This document shows positions 31,739-39,483 of a stretch of 64,000 bases of DNA, piece after piece. Source of the DNA: Mesorhizobium sp. Z1-4 (lineage in GTDB: Bacteria > Pseudomonadota > Alphaproteobacteria > Rhizobiales > Rhizobiaceae); assembly GCF_004000235.1 (NCBI RefSeq), contig NZ_RCIO01000003.1, positions 124,373 through 188,372 on the forward strand, given 5' to 3'. The translations under genes were made by a program, and so were the position numbers. The number at the start of each line of letters is the position of its first letter. Positions within the stretch are counted from its first letter, which is position 1. The notes beneath the pieces are model-generated. The model had not been told where the DNA came from, ran no database searches, and saw nothing but the letters and a program-made list of their open reading frames with translations.

Positions 31739-33571
31739 TCAGCGCGCAAGCTCTGCGGTTGCATTCTCGAGCCAGCGGAGCGTCTGGCCATCAACCATCG
31801 GACCGATCTCGGCCAGCACACGGCTGTGATAAGCGTCCAGCCAGTCGCACTCTTCCTCCGACAGCACACTCGTGTCGATCAGCCTCCGGTCGAATGGCGC
31901 GAGGGTCAGGGTCTCGAAGCCGTGCATCGGCGTTTCGCCACCGGCAATTTCCTGCGCGGGCGTGACCACGATCAGGTTTTCAAGTCGGATCCCATAGGCG
32001 CCCTCCTTGTAGAAACCCGGTTCGTTGGAGAGGATCATGCCCGGCAGCAGCTTCTCGGTTCCGGTCTTGGCGATGCGCTGCGGGCCTTCGTGAACCGACA
32101 GAAACGAACCGACGCCGTGGCCTGTGCCATGGGCATAGTCGAGGCCGGCCTTCCACAATGCCGCGCGGGCAATGGCATCAATGTCCGCGCCGCGCGTGCC
32201 AGCCGGGTATCGCAGCAGCGAGAGCCCGATCAGTCCCTTAAGGACAAGGGTATAATGCCGGCGCATCTCGGCAGAGGGCGCGCCGATTGCCACCGTGCGC
32301 GTGATGTCGGTGGTGCCGTCCTGAAACTGGCCGCCGGAATCGACCAGATAAAGCTCGCCGGTGCCGAGCGTCCGGTTCGTCCGGCGTGTCACCCGGTAGT
32401 GGATGACGGCGCCATTCGGCCCGGCGCCTGAAATGGTGTCGAACGAAATGTCGCGCAGCGGCATCTGCGTTTCATCGCCGAGCCTTCGCCGCGCCGCCTC
32501 AAGCTGCGTGGCAGCGCCGATCTCGTCGACGGTTCCGGCCTGTTGGGCATCCAGCCAGCACAGAAACCTTGCCACCGCGGCGCCATCGCGGCGATGGGCG
32601 GCGCGCGCACCGTCCAGCTCGGCGCTGTTCTTGGTGGCGCGGGGCAGGCGTGCGGGATCCGGCATCGGAACCACGCGGCCACCCGCCTGTTCCACCACGA
32701 TGCGCAGCTTCTCCGCCGCAAGTGCGGGGTCGAGTGCGACCATGGTCCCGGAAGCCGAGAGCCTGCGGAGGTCGTCCTCCAATGCGTTCGGCGGGCGCAG
32801 GTCAGCCAGCGGCTCAAGATGCGCGCGGCTTTCGCCGTCGAACTTGCGCGCGTCGGCATAGACGGAGGCCCGGCCGTTTGTGTCCAGGATCGCAAAACCG
32901 AGAGGAACGGGCGTGTGGGCAATATCGGAGCCGCGAATGTTGAACGCCCAGGCAAGCGAAGCCGGGTCGGTCAACACCACATATCGTGCGCCGGCATCGG
33001 ACACTGCTGCGTTGATGCGGGCAAGCTTGGCGGCCGCCTCTTCTCCGCTGAAAGCGAGCGGATGCACGGTTACGGCACCGAGCGGCGGCTGCGGCTGGTC
33101 TTCCCAGATCAAATCGACCGGATTCGCATCGAGGACGGCAAGGGATCCGCCTTTGCCTTCGAGTGCCTGGCGCAGCGCCCTGGTCTCGGAGATCGTGTGC
33201 AGCCAGGGGTCGATCCCGATCTTCCACCCTTTCGCGGTATTTTCGGCCAGCCATTTCGACGGCGGTGCGGCCACCAAATCCTCGACAGTGAACGTTGCAG
33301 GGTCGCTCTGCTGTCTTGCCTGCAGGGTGTAGCGCCCGTCGACGAACAGATGCGCCGAGCTACGAAGTATGAGCGCGGCGCCGGCCGAACCGGTAAAGCC
33401 GGTCATCCACTGCAGGCGTTCCGACCGCGGCGCGACGTATTCGCCCTGATGTTCGTCGGCGCGCGGTATCAGAAACCCATCGAGGTCCAGCTCCGCGAGC
33501 TTTTCGCGCAGCAGCGTCACGCGTGCTGGCCCCTGGGCCGGGTTGGCGACCGAATCAAATTCCTGAAACAT
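31739..33571 (-). CDS. Xaa-Pro aminopeptidase (aminopeptidase P, M24B, large form)
   Basis: A 610-residue metallopeptidase cleaving N-terminal residues followed by proline. Two creatinase-type N-terminal domains (about 1-300) precede the pita-bread catalytic domain. The five metal ligands are visible: Asp in YLVDSGGQF, Asp in GTTDITRT, His in GTGHGVGSFL, Glu in LSNEPGFY and Glu in LENLIVV; a C-terminal M24_C extension (LIDTSVLSEEECDWLDAYH) marks the long, eukaryote-like APP1 form. The ATG at 33571 was chosen from the family start MFQ; the open frame further upstream (to 33688) is not supported. Convergent with azlD. Confidence 0.92.
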   Translation of the reverse strand: MFQEFDSVANPAQGPARVTLLREKLAELDLDGFLIPRADEHQGEYVAPRSERLQWMTGFTGSAGAALILRSSAHLFVDGRYTLQARQQSDPATFTVEDLVAAPPSKWLAENTAKGWKIGIDPWLHTISETRALRQALEGKGGSLAVLDANPVDLIWEDQPQPPLGAVTVHPLAFSGEEAAAKLARINAAVSDAGARYVVLTDPASLAWAFNIRGSDIAHTPVPLGFAILDTNGRASVYADARKFDGESRAHLEPLADLRPPNALEDDLRRLSASGTMVALDPALAAEKLRIVVEQAGGRVVPMPDPARLPRATKNSAELDGARAAHRRDGAAVARFLCWLDAQQAGTVDEIGAATQLEAARRRLGDETQMPLRDISFDTISGAGPNGAVIHYRVTRRTNRTLGTGELYLVDSGGQFQDGTTDITRTVAIGAPSAEMRRHYTLVLKGLIGLSLLRYPAGTRGADIDAIARAALWKAGLDYAHGTGHGVGSFLSVHEGPQRIAKTGTEKLLPGMILSNEPGFYKEGAYGIRLENLIVVTPAQEIAGGETPMHGFETLTLAPFDRRLIDTSVLSEEECDWLDAYHSRVLAEIGPMVDGQTLRWLENATAELAR

Positions 33572-33769
33572 GGGAGAGCGACATTCAACGTTTGAGATAG
33601 CGTGGACGGTACCGGCTGAGCAGGGCCGGTGCAATCGGGCAGCGGCTGGTCTGGTCAATGACGCACTGCAATATCGAATGGGTGCCATGCGTTATTGGGA
33701 GTGGTTCAGCCTGCCGGCAGTGCCTATCTTGCGCGCAGTGGAGGATTATTCTTCTTCAGGAGAACTGCC

Positions 33770-33955
33770 ATGGCCAGCAAGGGAAATCCCGGATTTTTCC
33801 GCAGTGCGTTCAACGCGATGATTGCCGCGCAGGAGCGTCAGGCACAGCGTTATGTCAACAGCACGCTCATGCTGCTCGACGATGAAACTCTGCGTGCCAA
33901 CGGCATCTCGCGCGACCAGGTTGCCGCCCGCGGCAGATTTACCAGCATTATCTGA
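33770..33955 (+). CDS. Small basic protein, 61 residues, DUF1127-like C-terminus
   Basis: ATG at 33770 with a strong ribosome binding site (AGGAGA seven bases upstream). Not confidently recognised. Residues of about 15-55 read AFNAMIAAQERQAQRYVNS and then LLDDETLRANGISRDQVAARG, the second part resembling the helix-turn of DUF1127 proteins (L.D..L...GI.R..I), which in alphaproteobacteria are small, often RNA-binding or stress-related. A UUCG-tetraloop terminator follows directly, so it is a single-gene unit. The good ribosome site, terminator and composition make it a real gene. Confidence 0.7.
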   Translation: MASKGNPGFFRSAFNAMIAAQERQAQRYVNSTLMLLDDETLRANGISRDQVAARGRFTSII

Positions 33956-33981
33956 TCACTCCAGTCAGATCGGATTGACGG

Positions 33982-34009
33982 GGCGGCTTCGGCCGCCTCT
34001 TCTTCTTGT
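33982..34009 (+). terminator. UUCG-tetraloop terminator after the 61-residue protein gene
   Basis: GGCGGC (33982-33987), TTCG loop, GCCGCC (33992-33997), then a pyrimidine run CTCTTCTTCTTG. It sits 26 bases past the stop of the small gene. Confidence 0.65.
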
Positions 34010-34043
34010 GCCAGGCGGGCCAAACTACGATTTCCGGCGCGCG

Positions 34044-34940
34044 TCAGCGCCTGAACTGTATCGTCACCCACCCTTCGCGCCAGATAGTGGCTACATGGGC
34101 GAAACGCTGCCCTGCATAGGCGGCTAAGACGGCCCGGCGCTGTTCGGCAAGAATGCCGGAAAGTACCAGAGATCCGCCAGGAGCAACGGCACGCGCAATG
34201 GCCGGTGCAAGGCCAATCAGCGGCCGGGCAAGAATGTTGGCGACCACCAGATCGAATGGCGCAGAATTGCGGATCACGGCGGAGCTCATTCCCGGCGCGG
34301 TGACCGTGCGCACAAGGGCGGCAACGCCGTTCAGCCGCGCATTGGCCGCCGCAACACGCGTTGCAACCGGATCGATGTCCGTGGCCAGTACAGGCTTTCG
34401 CAGAAGCTTGGCGGTGCCGATGGCCAGAACACCGCTGCCGGTACCCAGATCGAGAATGTGCCGTGGACACCGCTGCCGCGCGAGACGCGCGATCATCTCA
34501 AGGCAGCCTGCGGTGGTGCCGTGGTGGCCGGTTCCGAACGCGAGCCCGGCCTCGATCTCGATCGGGATCAGGCCGGGCCTGCGTTTGACGCGATCATGTG
34601 CGCCATGAACAAGAAAGGGACCGGCGGCGACCGGTTTCAACCCGGCCAGCGTGTGCGCGACCCAGTCGATTTCCGGCAGAACTTCGGAGCCGACCTGAAG
34701 CGCCTGCCCAAGGTCCCGGAGTATGTCTCGAAAGCGCCGCTCTATGCTCGTGTCGTCCGCCGGCGCATAGAGCGATATTTCGTGGATGGCCTTCGCCTCG
34801 TCCACCTCGAAAATCGACAGGGGCAAACCATCATCCTCGAACGCGGCGTCGAGGCGGGTGTATAGCGCCTCTGCCTCATTCCGCGGTCCCGATGCGAAAT
34901 AGCGAACCTGGCGATGCGCGCCAGCGCCATCGGTGCTCAC
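34044..34940 (-). CDS. prmA: Ribosomal protein L11 methyltransferase PrmA
   Basis: A 298-residue SAM-dependent enzyme that trimethylates ribosomal protein L11. SAM motif I DLGTGSGVLAIGTAKL, then VLATDIDPVATRVAAAN (motif II) and DLVVANILARPL, the PrmA active-site region. The AFGTGHHGTT segment before motif I is diagnostic. Start is a GTG at 34940 that overlaps the stop of the SCO1 gene (GTGA); the frame remains open upstream in that gene. Length matches the family. Confidence 0.93.
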   Translation of the reverse strand: MSTDGAGAHRQVRYFASGPRNEAEALYTRLDAAFEDDGLPLSIFEVDEAKAIHEISLYAPADDTSIERRFRDILRDLGQALQVGSEVLPEIDWVAHTLAGLKPVAAGPFLVHGAHDRVKRRPGLIPIEIEAGLAFGTGHHGTTAGCLEMIARLARQRCPRHILDLGTGSGVLAIGTAKLLRKPVLATDIDPVATRVAAANARLNGVAALVRTVTAPGMSSAVIRNSAPFDLVVANILARPLIGLAPAIARAVAPGGSLVLSGILAEQRRAVLAAYAGQRFAHVATIWREGWVTIQFRR

Positions 34941-35515
34941 GATTTGGCCGCCAGACGCTTCAGTTTGGCGACAGCGTTTTCCGGGTTTTCGCCATAGGCG
35001 ATCGTGCCCGCGAAGTCGCCGGAACTGTCTAGCAGCAGAACCGACGCTGTGTGGTCCATCGTGTAGCCGCCGCCCTCCAGCTCCACCTTCTTGAAGTAGA
35101 TGCCAAACGACTTGGCCATCGCGAACACCTTCTCCGGCTCGCCGGTGATGCCGACAATGCGGTCCGAGACGTTGGAAACGTAGTCGCCGAGGATTTCGGG
35201 GGTGTCGCGTTCGGGATCCACGGAGACGAAGTAGGCATCGATATCCGCACCCTCGTCGCCAAGCTGCTTCAGCCAGCCATCGAGCTCGAACAGCGTTGTC
35301 GGACAAACCTCCGGACAGTGCGTGAAGCCGAAGAACAGTGCCGTCGGCTGGCCGCGAAACGCAGCCTGGGTGATTTCTTCGCCGCTATGATCGACGAGCG
35401 TAAAGGGTTCACCGAACGGGCCGCCGGCATATACACGCTGATACCACTGAAAAGTCATCAGCCCGACAGCGGCGGCCATGATCACCAGAATGCCGACCAG
35501 TATGAAACGCATCAT
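34937..35515 (-). CDS. SCO1/SenC/PrrC copper chaperone
   Basis: A 192-residue membrane-anchored thioredoxin-fold protein that delivers copper to the CuA site of cytochrome c oxidase. One N-terminal membrane anchor (about residues 3-22), then the copper ligands Cys67 and Cys71 (HCPEVCP) and His155 (TMDHTAS); FVSVDPERDTPE is also characteristic. Two Met codons begin the gene; the second is an alternative start. It is coupled to prmA downstream and follows a small membrane protein gene 33 bases upstream. Confidence 0.93.
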   Translation of the reverse strand: MMRFILVGILVIMAAAVGLMTFQWYQRVYAGGPFGEPFTLVDHSGEEITQAAFRGQPTALFFGFTHCPEVCPTTLFELDGWLKQLGDEGADIDAYFVSVDPERDTPEILGDYVSNVSDRIVGITGEPEKVFAMAKSFGIYFKKVELEGGGYTMDHTASVLLLDSSGDFAGTIAYGENPENAVAKLKRLAAKS

Positions 35516-35548
35516 TTGTGTTGGGTCCGGAAAAGAATCTGAAAGCAG

Positions 35549-35710
35549 TCAGAAACACCAGGCAAGCCCGGCTTGCGCATATGTCATGAAGATCGCCGCG
35601 CCTTTTTCCATCCAGGCAGAGAACGCAACGCCTGTCGCCGCCGCGAGCACGAGCGCGGACAGGGCAATGATTGCCGCCGGCTGGAGGGATCGGCCTGTCG
35701 GTGTCTTCAT
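35549..35710 (-). CDS. Small single-pass membrane protein (53 residues)
   Basis: Begins MKTPTGRSLQP and has one hydrophobic segment at about residues 11-32, then a short WMEKGAAIFMTYAQAGLAWCF tail, the last 14 residues being aromatic and ending in Cys-Phe. I do not recognise a named family. It lies just upstream of the SCO1 gene on the same strand, suggesting a cotranscribed unit of small membrane protein, copper chaperone and prmA. No strong ribosome binding site is seen. An open frame upstream to 35854 overlaps the divergent cytochrome gene. Confidence 0.55.
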   Translation of the reverse strand: MKTPTGRSLQPAAIIALSALVLAAATGVAFSAWMEKGAAIFMTYAQAGLAWCF

Positions 35711-35843
35711 GATGTCTATATAGCGCCGCCGGCTTTCGCCAGAAAGGTGTCCAGGTGACGCGGCCTTGCCGAGCTGCGTTGCCATCCTTCCTCCCGCTGA
35801 TCTATAGCCGTTGCAGCGGGGTCTCATAACGGGGAGTGGCGCA

Positions 35844-36350
35844 GTGGCGAACAAGGTTGCCGGATATTCGAAACTCCAGATCGCATTGCACTGGATCGTG
35901 GTTCTGCTGATCGTATTTCAGTTCCTTGCGCATGAGGGCATGGAGCGGAGCGTCGATGCCTTCGAGCGCGGGCAGTCTCCAGAGTCCGCGGCGCTCTATG
36001 GGGCCTATCTCCATGTCGCTGCCGGTTTGCTGGTTCTGGCCTGCGCGCTGGTGCGGCTCTGGCTGAGGTTCACACGCGGCGTTCCCGCGCTGCCGGAGGC
36101 GGAAGGGCCGCTGCTCAAACTTGCCGCCCACGCGACACATTTCCTGATCTATGCCCTGATCATTCTGATCCCGCTTTCGGGGGCGGCCGCGTGGCAGTTC
36201 GGCATCGCGGCGGCGGGCGAGGTGCATGAAACGCTCTTCAACGTTCTCATGTTGCTTGTCGCGATCCACATCGCGGGTGCGCTGTTCCAGCATTTCGTGC
36301 TGAAGAGCGACGTCGTCCGGCGCATGGTACGGCCCGAACGAGCGGGGTGA
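35844..36350 (+). CDS. Cytochrome b561 family protein
   Basis: A 168-residue four-helix membrane b-type cytochrome (YodB/CybB group) that carries electrons in the inner membrane. Candidate haem histidines are in QIALHWIVV (helix 1), AYLHVAAG (helix 2), AAHATHFLIYAL (helix 3) and IHIAGALFQH (helix 4). GTG at 35844 is preceded by GGGGAG eight bases upstream; a TTG at 35811 is the alternative. Substrate is unknown; some family members oxidise superoxide and reduce quinone. Confidence 0.87.
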   Translation: MANKVAGYSKLQIALHWIVVLLIVFQFLAHEGMERSVDAFERGQSPESAALYGAYLHVAAGLLVLACALVRLWLRFTRGVPALPEAEGPLLKLAAHATHFLIYALIILIPLSGAAAWQFGIAAAGEVHETLFNVLMLLVAIHIAGALFQHFVLKSDVVRRMVRPERAG

Positions 36351-36373
36351 GCCATGGCCGCGGAGTGCCGACG

Positions 36374-37000
36374 GTGACGGAGGATCTGCGGTTCACCGAC
36401 CCGCAGCCGCGCATTCATTCGACGGCGCAGCTCAAATCATGCCGGCTCGGACGTCATGTTGCGGTTGGCGAGCGTGTGGTGTTGCGCGAGGTCGACGTTG
36501 GCGACTATTCCTATTTCGAACGTCATGCGGAGGCCATCTACGCGACAATCGGCAAGTTCTGCTCCATAGCGGCCAATACCCGCATCAACGCGCTGGAACA
36601 CCCGATCGAGCGGGTCACGCAACACAAGATCAGCTACCGGCCGAACGAGTATTTTCGCTATCTCGGTGTCGACAGCGAATTTCTGGAGCGGCGGCGCGGC
36701 AAGCACGTCACCATCGGACATGATGTATGGATCGGCCATGGCGCGGTGATCCTGCCCGGTGTCACGGTTGGCAATGGTGCCGTGGTCGGGGCGAATGCTG
36801 TCGTCAGCGCCGATGTTCCCGCCTATCGGATCGTTGCCGGCGCGCCGGCCCGCAGCCTGAAGCCGCGCTTTCCGTCGGAGATAGCAGCCCGGATCGAAGC
36901 GCTTGCCTGGTGGGATTGGCCGCGGGAACGCCTACACGAGGCAATTCCCGACATGCAGACGCTTTCCATTGAGGCGTTTCTCGACCGCTGGGAGGGCTGA
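36374..37000 (+). CDS. Hexapeptide-repeat acetyltransferase (PhnO-operon/xenobiotic acetyltransferase type)
   Basis: A 208-residue left-handed beta-helix acyltransferase. Hexapeptide repeats run through residues of about 15-65 and 115-160 (VTIGHDVWIGHGAVILPGV, then VTVGNGAVVGANAVVS), with the catalytic histidine probably in INALEHPIERV. The overall layout resembles the hexapeptide transferase found in phosphonate operons and chloramphenicol acetyltransferases of the xenobiotic type; no phosphonate genes are nearby. The GTG at 36374 has GGAG eight bases upstream; the GTG at 36347 would overlap the cytochrome gene. Confidence 0.82.
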   Translation: MTEDLRFTDPQPRIHSTAQLKSCRLGRHVAVGERVVLREVDVGDYSYFERHAEAIYATIGKFCSIAANTRINALEHPIERVTQHKISYRPNEYFRYLGVDSEFLERRRGKHVTIGHDVWIGHGAVILPGVTVGNGAVVGANAVVSADVPAYRIVAGAPARSLKPRFPSEIAARIEALAWWDWPRERLHEAIPDMQTLSIEAFLDRWEG

Positions 37001-37082
37001 TACGACAATCCCCGTGAGGATTGATGCCGATCAATCCTGTCTGACGCGGCTGCGCTACCTTGATGGCGAAAGGAGACGTGTC

Positions 37083-37217
37083 ATGAACGGTCTCATTCCA
37101 ATCGGGATTTTCTTCGCCGGATTTTTCGGCGGTCTCGGCGTGTTCTTCGCTGGGATCGGCGTTCTGTGGTGGATTTCGCTGCAGGACCGCGAAATGAAAC
37201 GGAAAGCCAACTCCTAG
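37083..37217 (+). CDS. 44-residue single-pass membrane peptide
   Basis: ATG at 37083 with an excellent ribosome binding site (AAAGGAGA nine bases upstream). One long hydrophobic, glycine- and phenylalanine-rich segment (IPIGIFFAGFFGGLGVFFAG) is followed by VLWWISLQDREMKRK, a basic cytoplasmic-type tail. The FFAGFFGG/FFAGIG repeats suggest helix packing or oligomerisation. No family recognised. A hairpin follows. Strong start signal and composition make it a real small gene rather than chance. Confidence 0.65.
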   Translation: MNGLIPIGIFFAGFFGGLGVFFAGIGVLWWISLQDREMKRKANS

Positions 37218-37250
37218 TCGGCGCGGGTTAGTAGCGGGAGGGCTGCATTT

Positions 37251-37288
37251 ACCCCTTCCGGGTTAGCTGGGGGCGCGCCGGAAGGGGT
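37251..37288 (+). terminator. Inverted repeat after the 44-residue peptide gene
   Basis: ACCCCTTCCGG (37251-37261) pairs perfectly with CCGGAAGGGGT (37278-37288) across a 16-base loop; only a weak GTTT follows. Likely a transcript end, 33 bases past the stop. Confidence 0.5.
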
Positions 37289-37410
37289 GTTTGCAGTGCG
37301 GAGCCGGAGTGAGGTTGTCGCCTGCTCCGGCTTCGATAATGGATGGCAGGTGCGAACAAATACTAGCGTAGGGATTCACGCATAAGTTGCATTTCGACGT
37401 AGTTGCAGCA

Positions 37411-37785
37411 TCAAGGTGTGCGCGGCTGCGTGAAATAGCCGACTGTGGTCAGCACTGCCGCAATCAGCCACAGGATCGGCCCCAGCAGATCGCTGCTGTA
37501 CCCGGGCAAAAGAATGAAAATCACGAAGCCAATGTCGGTAACCGACACGGTGATGATGTTCAGCCAGTAGCCGAGGGTGCTGTTGCGCCAGTTGAAGGCT
37601 GCGCCGACAACTATCGAAAAGAGCGCGATGTAGCCAAGATTCCAGGCATTCTGATAGAGCTTTCCCTGCGCCATGCCGGTTCCCTCGCCGGCGGCGAGTT
37701 CGAAGCCAAGCCACGCTGCGTAAATATGGAGCAAGCCCCAGAGAACGTAGAAAACCGCTCCGGCGCGGTAGCTGTATTTGCCCAT
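37411..37785 (-). CDS. Four-helix membrane protein of unknown function
   Basis: A 124-residue protein with four hydrophobic segments (starting FYVLWGLLHIYAAWLGF, IALFSIVVGAAF, WLNIITVSVTDIGFVIFILL and ILWLIAAVLTTVGYF). The ATG at 37785 has GAGG six bases upstream. Not recognised; the small size and topology are compatible with a DoxX-like or similar minor membrane family, but no motif settles it. It stands alone between a terminator-like repeat and the RibD-like reductase gene on the same strand. Confidence 0.65.
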   Translation of the reverse strand: MGKYSYRAGAVFYVLWGLLHIYAAWLGFELAAGEGTGMAQGKLYQNAWNLGYIALFSIVVGAAFNWRNSTLGYWLNIITVSVTDIGFVIFILLPGYSSDLLGPILWLIAAVLTTVGYFTQPRTP

Positions 37786-37898
37786 GTTCGCCTCTCGATA
37801 CACTGTCGGTTGAAGTGTGTGAAAGGTCAATCGGTTCGCCCGATGAACCGGGGAAGGACCGGCGCGCGACTGGCGCAGCGCCGGCTTCGGTTGCTTCG

Positions 37899-38465
37899 TC
37901 AGGCTACGGTCCGGTAGCGCAGAAGGGCGATGCCGTCATTGAGCCGGACATTCTCGATCTGCTCCAGGCGGGTCTGCACGCCGTCCGGAAACAGGCGTAT
38001 GCCTTTGCCAAGGATGGTCGGGTAGACCATCAGCGACAATTCGTCGATCAGGCCGGCGGCCAGCAGCGTATGGCAGACCGAGGCGCTGCCGAAGATCAGA
38101 ATGTTGCCGTCGACCGACGCTTTGACCTTGCGGACCGAAGCCGGCAGGTCTTTGCCAAGCAGGGTGGTGTTGTTCCATTCCGGCGCCGAAATCGTGCTGG
38201 AGGCGAGAAATTTCGGCAGTGCGTTCATGCGCTCCGCATAAGGCGTGTCGACCAGCGGCCAGACGGCGGCGAAACCGTCATAGGTGCGGCGGCCGAAGAT
38301 CATGGCGCCGGCGTCGAGAAGTTCGTCTTCCTTGAACTTGTCGCCTTCCGGTCCGCGCGAAAAAGGTCCCGTCCAGTCGCCGAGGCCGGTGTTTTCCATT
38401 CCGACCGGATCCTCGATCACGCCATCGAGGGACATGTACTGCGTTGCTATGATTTTTCCCGACAT
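37899..38465 (-). CDS. Dihydrofolate-reductase-like protein (RibD C-terminal domain)
   Basis: A 188-residue protein of the RibD_C/YyaP group, which share the DHFR fold and use NADPH; real substrates of this group are mostly unknown. ATQYMSLDGVIEDP near the N-terminus, MIFGRRTYDGF in the middle and NILIFGSASVCHTLLAAGLIDEL near the end are typical. The start ATG at 38465 has AGGAGA seven bases upstream. It is divergently arranged with a LysR regulator and the 100 bases between them hold inverted repeats, so it is probably that regulator's target. Confidence 0.85.
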   Translation of the reverse strand: MSGKIIATQYMSLDGVIEDPVGMENTGLGDWTGPFSRGPEGDKFKEDELLDAGAMIFGRRTYDGFAAVWPLVDTPYAERMNALPKFLASSTISAPEWNNTTLLGKDLPASVRKVKASVDGNILIFGSASVCHTLLAAGLIDELSLMVYPTILGKGIRLFPDGVQTRLEQIENVRLNDGIALLRYRTVA

Positions 38466-38484
38466 CTGAGTTCTCCTTCTGTTG

Positions 38485-38567
38485 AATGTCTGCCGGGACA
38501 TTATTGTTTCATTTCGAATGTCATAGCTTCTTTCATGGCAAGTTATAATTGCATAAGCTGAAACAAT
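38485..38567. promoter_or_regulatory. Operator region between the RibD-like reductase and LysR genes
   Basis: AATGTC (38485-38490), TGCCGG, GACATT (38497-38502) form a perfect 6-bp inverted repeat; a third half-site AATGTC lies at 38517-38522. A second inverted repeat pairs ATTGTTTCA (38503-38511) with TGAAACAAT (38559-38567), the latter overlapping the LysR start codon. TATAAT at 38544-38549 is a perfect -10 box facing the LysR gene. Together they suggest autoregulation and divergent control. Confidence 0.6.
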
Positions 38568-39456
38568 GGATCGGTTGGGCGAACTCGAAAATCTGGTTGC
38601 TGTGGTCAATGCGGGGAGCCTGCGGCAGGCCGCTGCCCGGCTGCGCAAATCGCCGGCATCTGTGACGCGTGCGCTTGCCGATCTCGAGGCACGGCTGGGC
38701 GTGACGCTGGTCGACCGGACGACGCGGCGCATCGCGCCAACCGAGGCCGGCCTGCAACTGGCGGAAGAGGCCAGCGACATTCTGGAGCGCTACCGTCTTT
38801 TGTCGCGCGATGCGGATGCGCGTACCGTGCGCGGCCTTGTGCGGGTGACGGCGCCGCCGGTGTTCGGCCGGCTGCATATAGCGCCCGCGATCCGCACCTT
38901 CCTCGAGAAATGGCCCGAGGTTTCGGCGGAAATCCTGCTCAACGACCGGTATCTGGATTTCATCGAACACCAGCTCGACGTGGCGGTGCGTATCGGATCT
39001 CTGCCGGATTCGGGCCTGCGAGCACGGCGTGCGGGAACCGTGCAATGGCTGACCGTCGCCAGCCCCGACTATCTGGTGCGCCAGGGCGAACCACGCCACC
39101 CTGCTGAGCTCTCCAGCCTGCCGACCATTGTAGAATCCTGGGCGAGCGGCCCGCCGAACTGGCGGTTTCCGATCGAGGGCAGGGAGCAGCCTGTGCGGCT
39201 CGAACCGCGGCTTATCGCCAACGATATCGATATTCAGCTCGACGCAGCGCGTGCCGGGCGCGGAATTGCACGGGTGCTATCCTATCAGGCGGCAGCGGAT
39301 CTGGCGGCTGGCACGCTGGTGCGCGTGCTTGAGCGCTACGAACCGCAGGGCATCCCGGTCCATGTCGTGATGGCCGGCGGGCGGCATGTGCAGGGCAAGA
39401 CGCGCGCACTCGCCGACCACCTCTACAATGTGCTGCGCGAGCGTTTGGCTGGGTGA
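38566..39456 (+). CDS. LysR-family transcriptional regulator
   Basis: A 296-residue regulator. Winged helix-turn-helix at about residues 1-60 (LENLVAVVNAGSLRQAAARL, then KSPASVTRALADLEARLGV), followed by a periplasmic-binding-protein-like effector domain (VRVTAPPVFGRLHIAP onward). No Shine-Dalgarno is seen and a TATAAT box ends only 17 bases before the ATG, so the message may be almost leaderless. Divergent from the RibD-like gene, the usual LysR layout. Effector unknown. Confidence 0.92.
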   Translation: MDRLGELENLVAVVNAGSLRQAAARLRKSPASVTRALADLEARLGVTLVDRTTRRIAPTEAGLQLAEEASDILERYRLLSRDADARTVRGLVRVTAPPVFGRLHIAPAIRTFLEKWPEVSAEILLNDRYLDFIEHQLDVAVRIGSLPDSGLRARRAGTVQWLTVASPDYLVRQGEPRHPAELSSLPTIVESWASGPPNWRFPIEGREQPVRLEPRLIANDIDIQLDAARAGRGIARVLSYQAAADLAAGTLVRVLERYEPQGIPVHVVMAGGRHVQGKTRALADHLYNVLRERLAG

Positions 39457-39483
39457 ACCCGGAGCTTTGAAGCCGGGCTTCTC

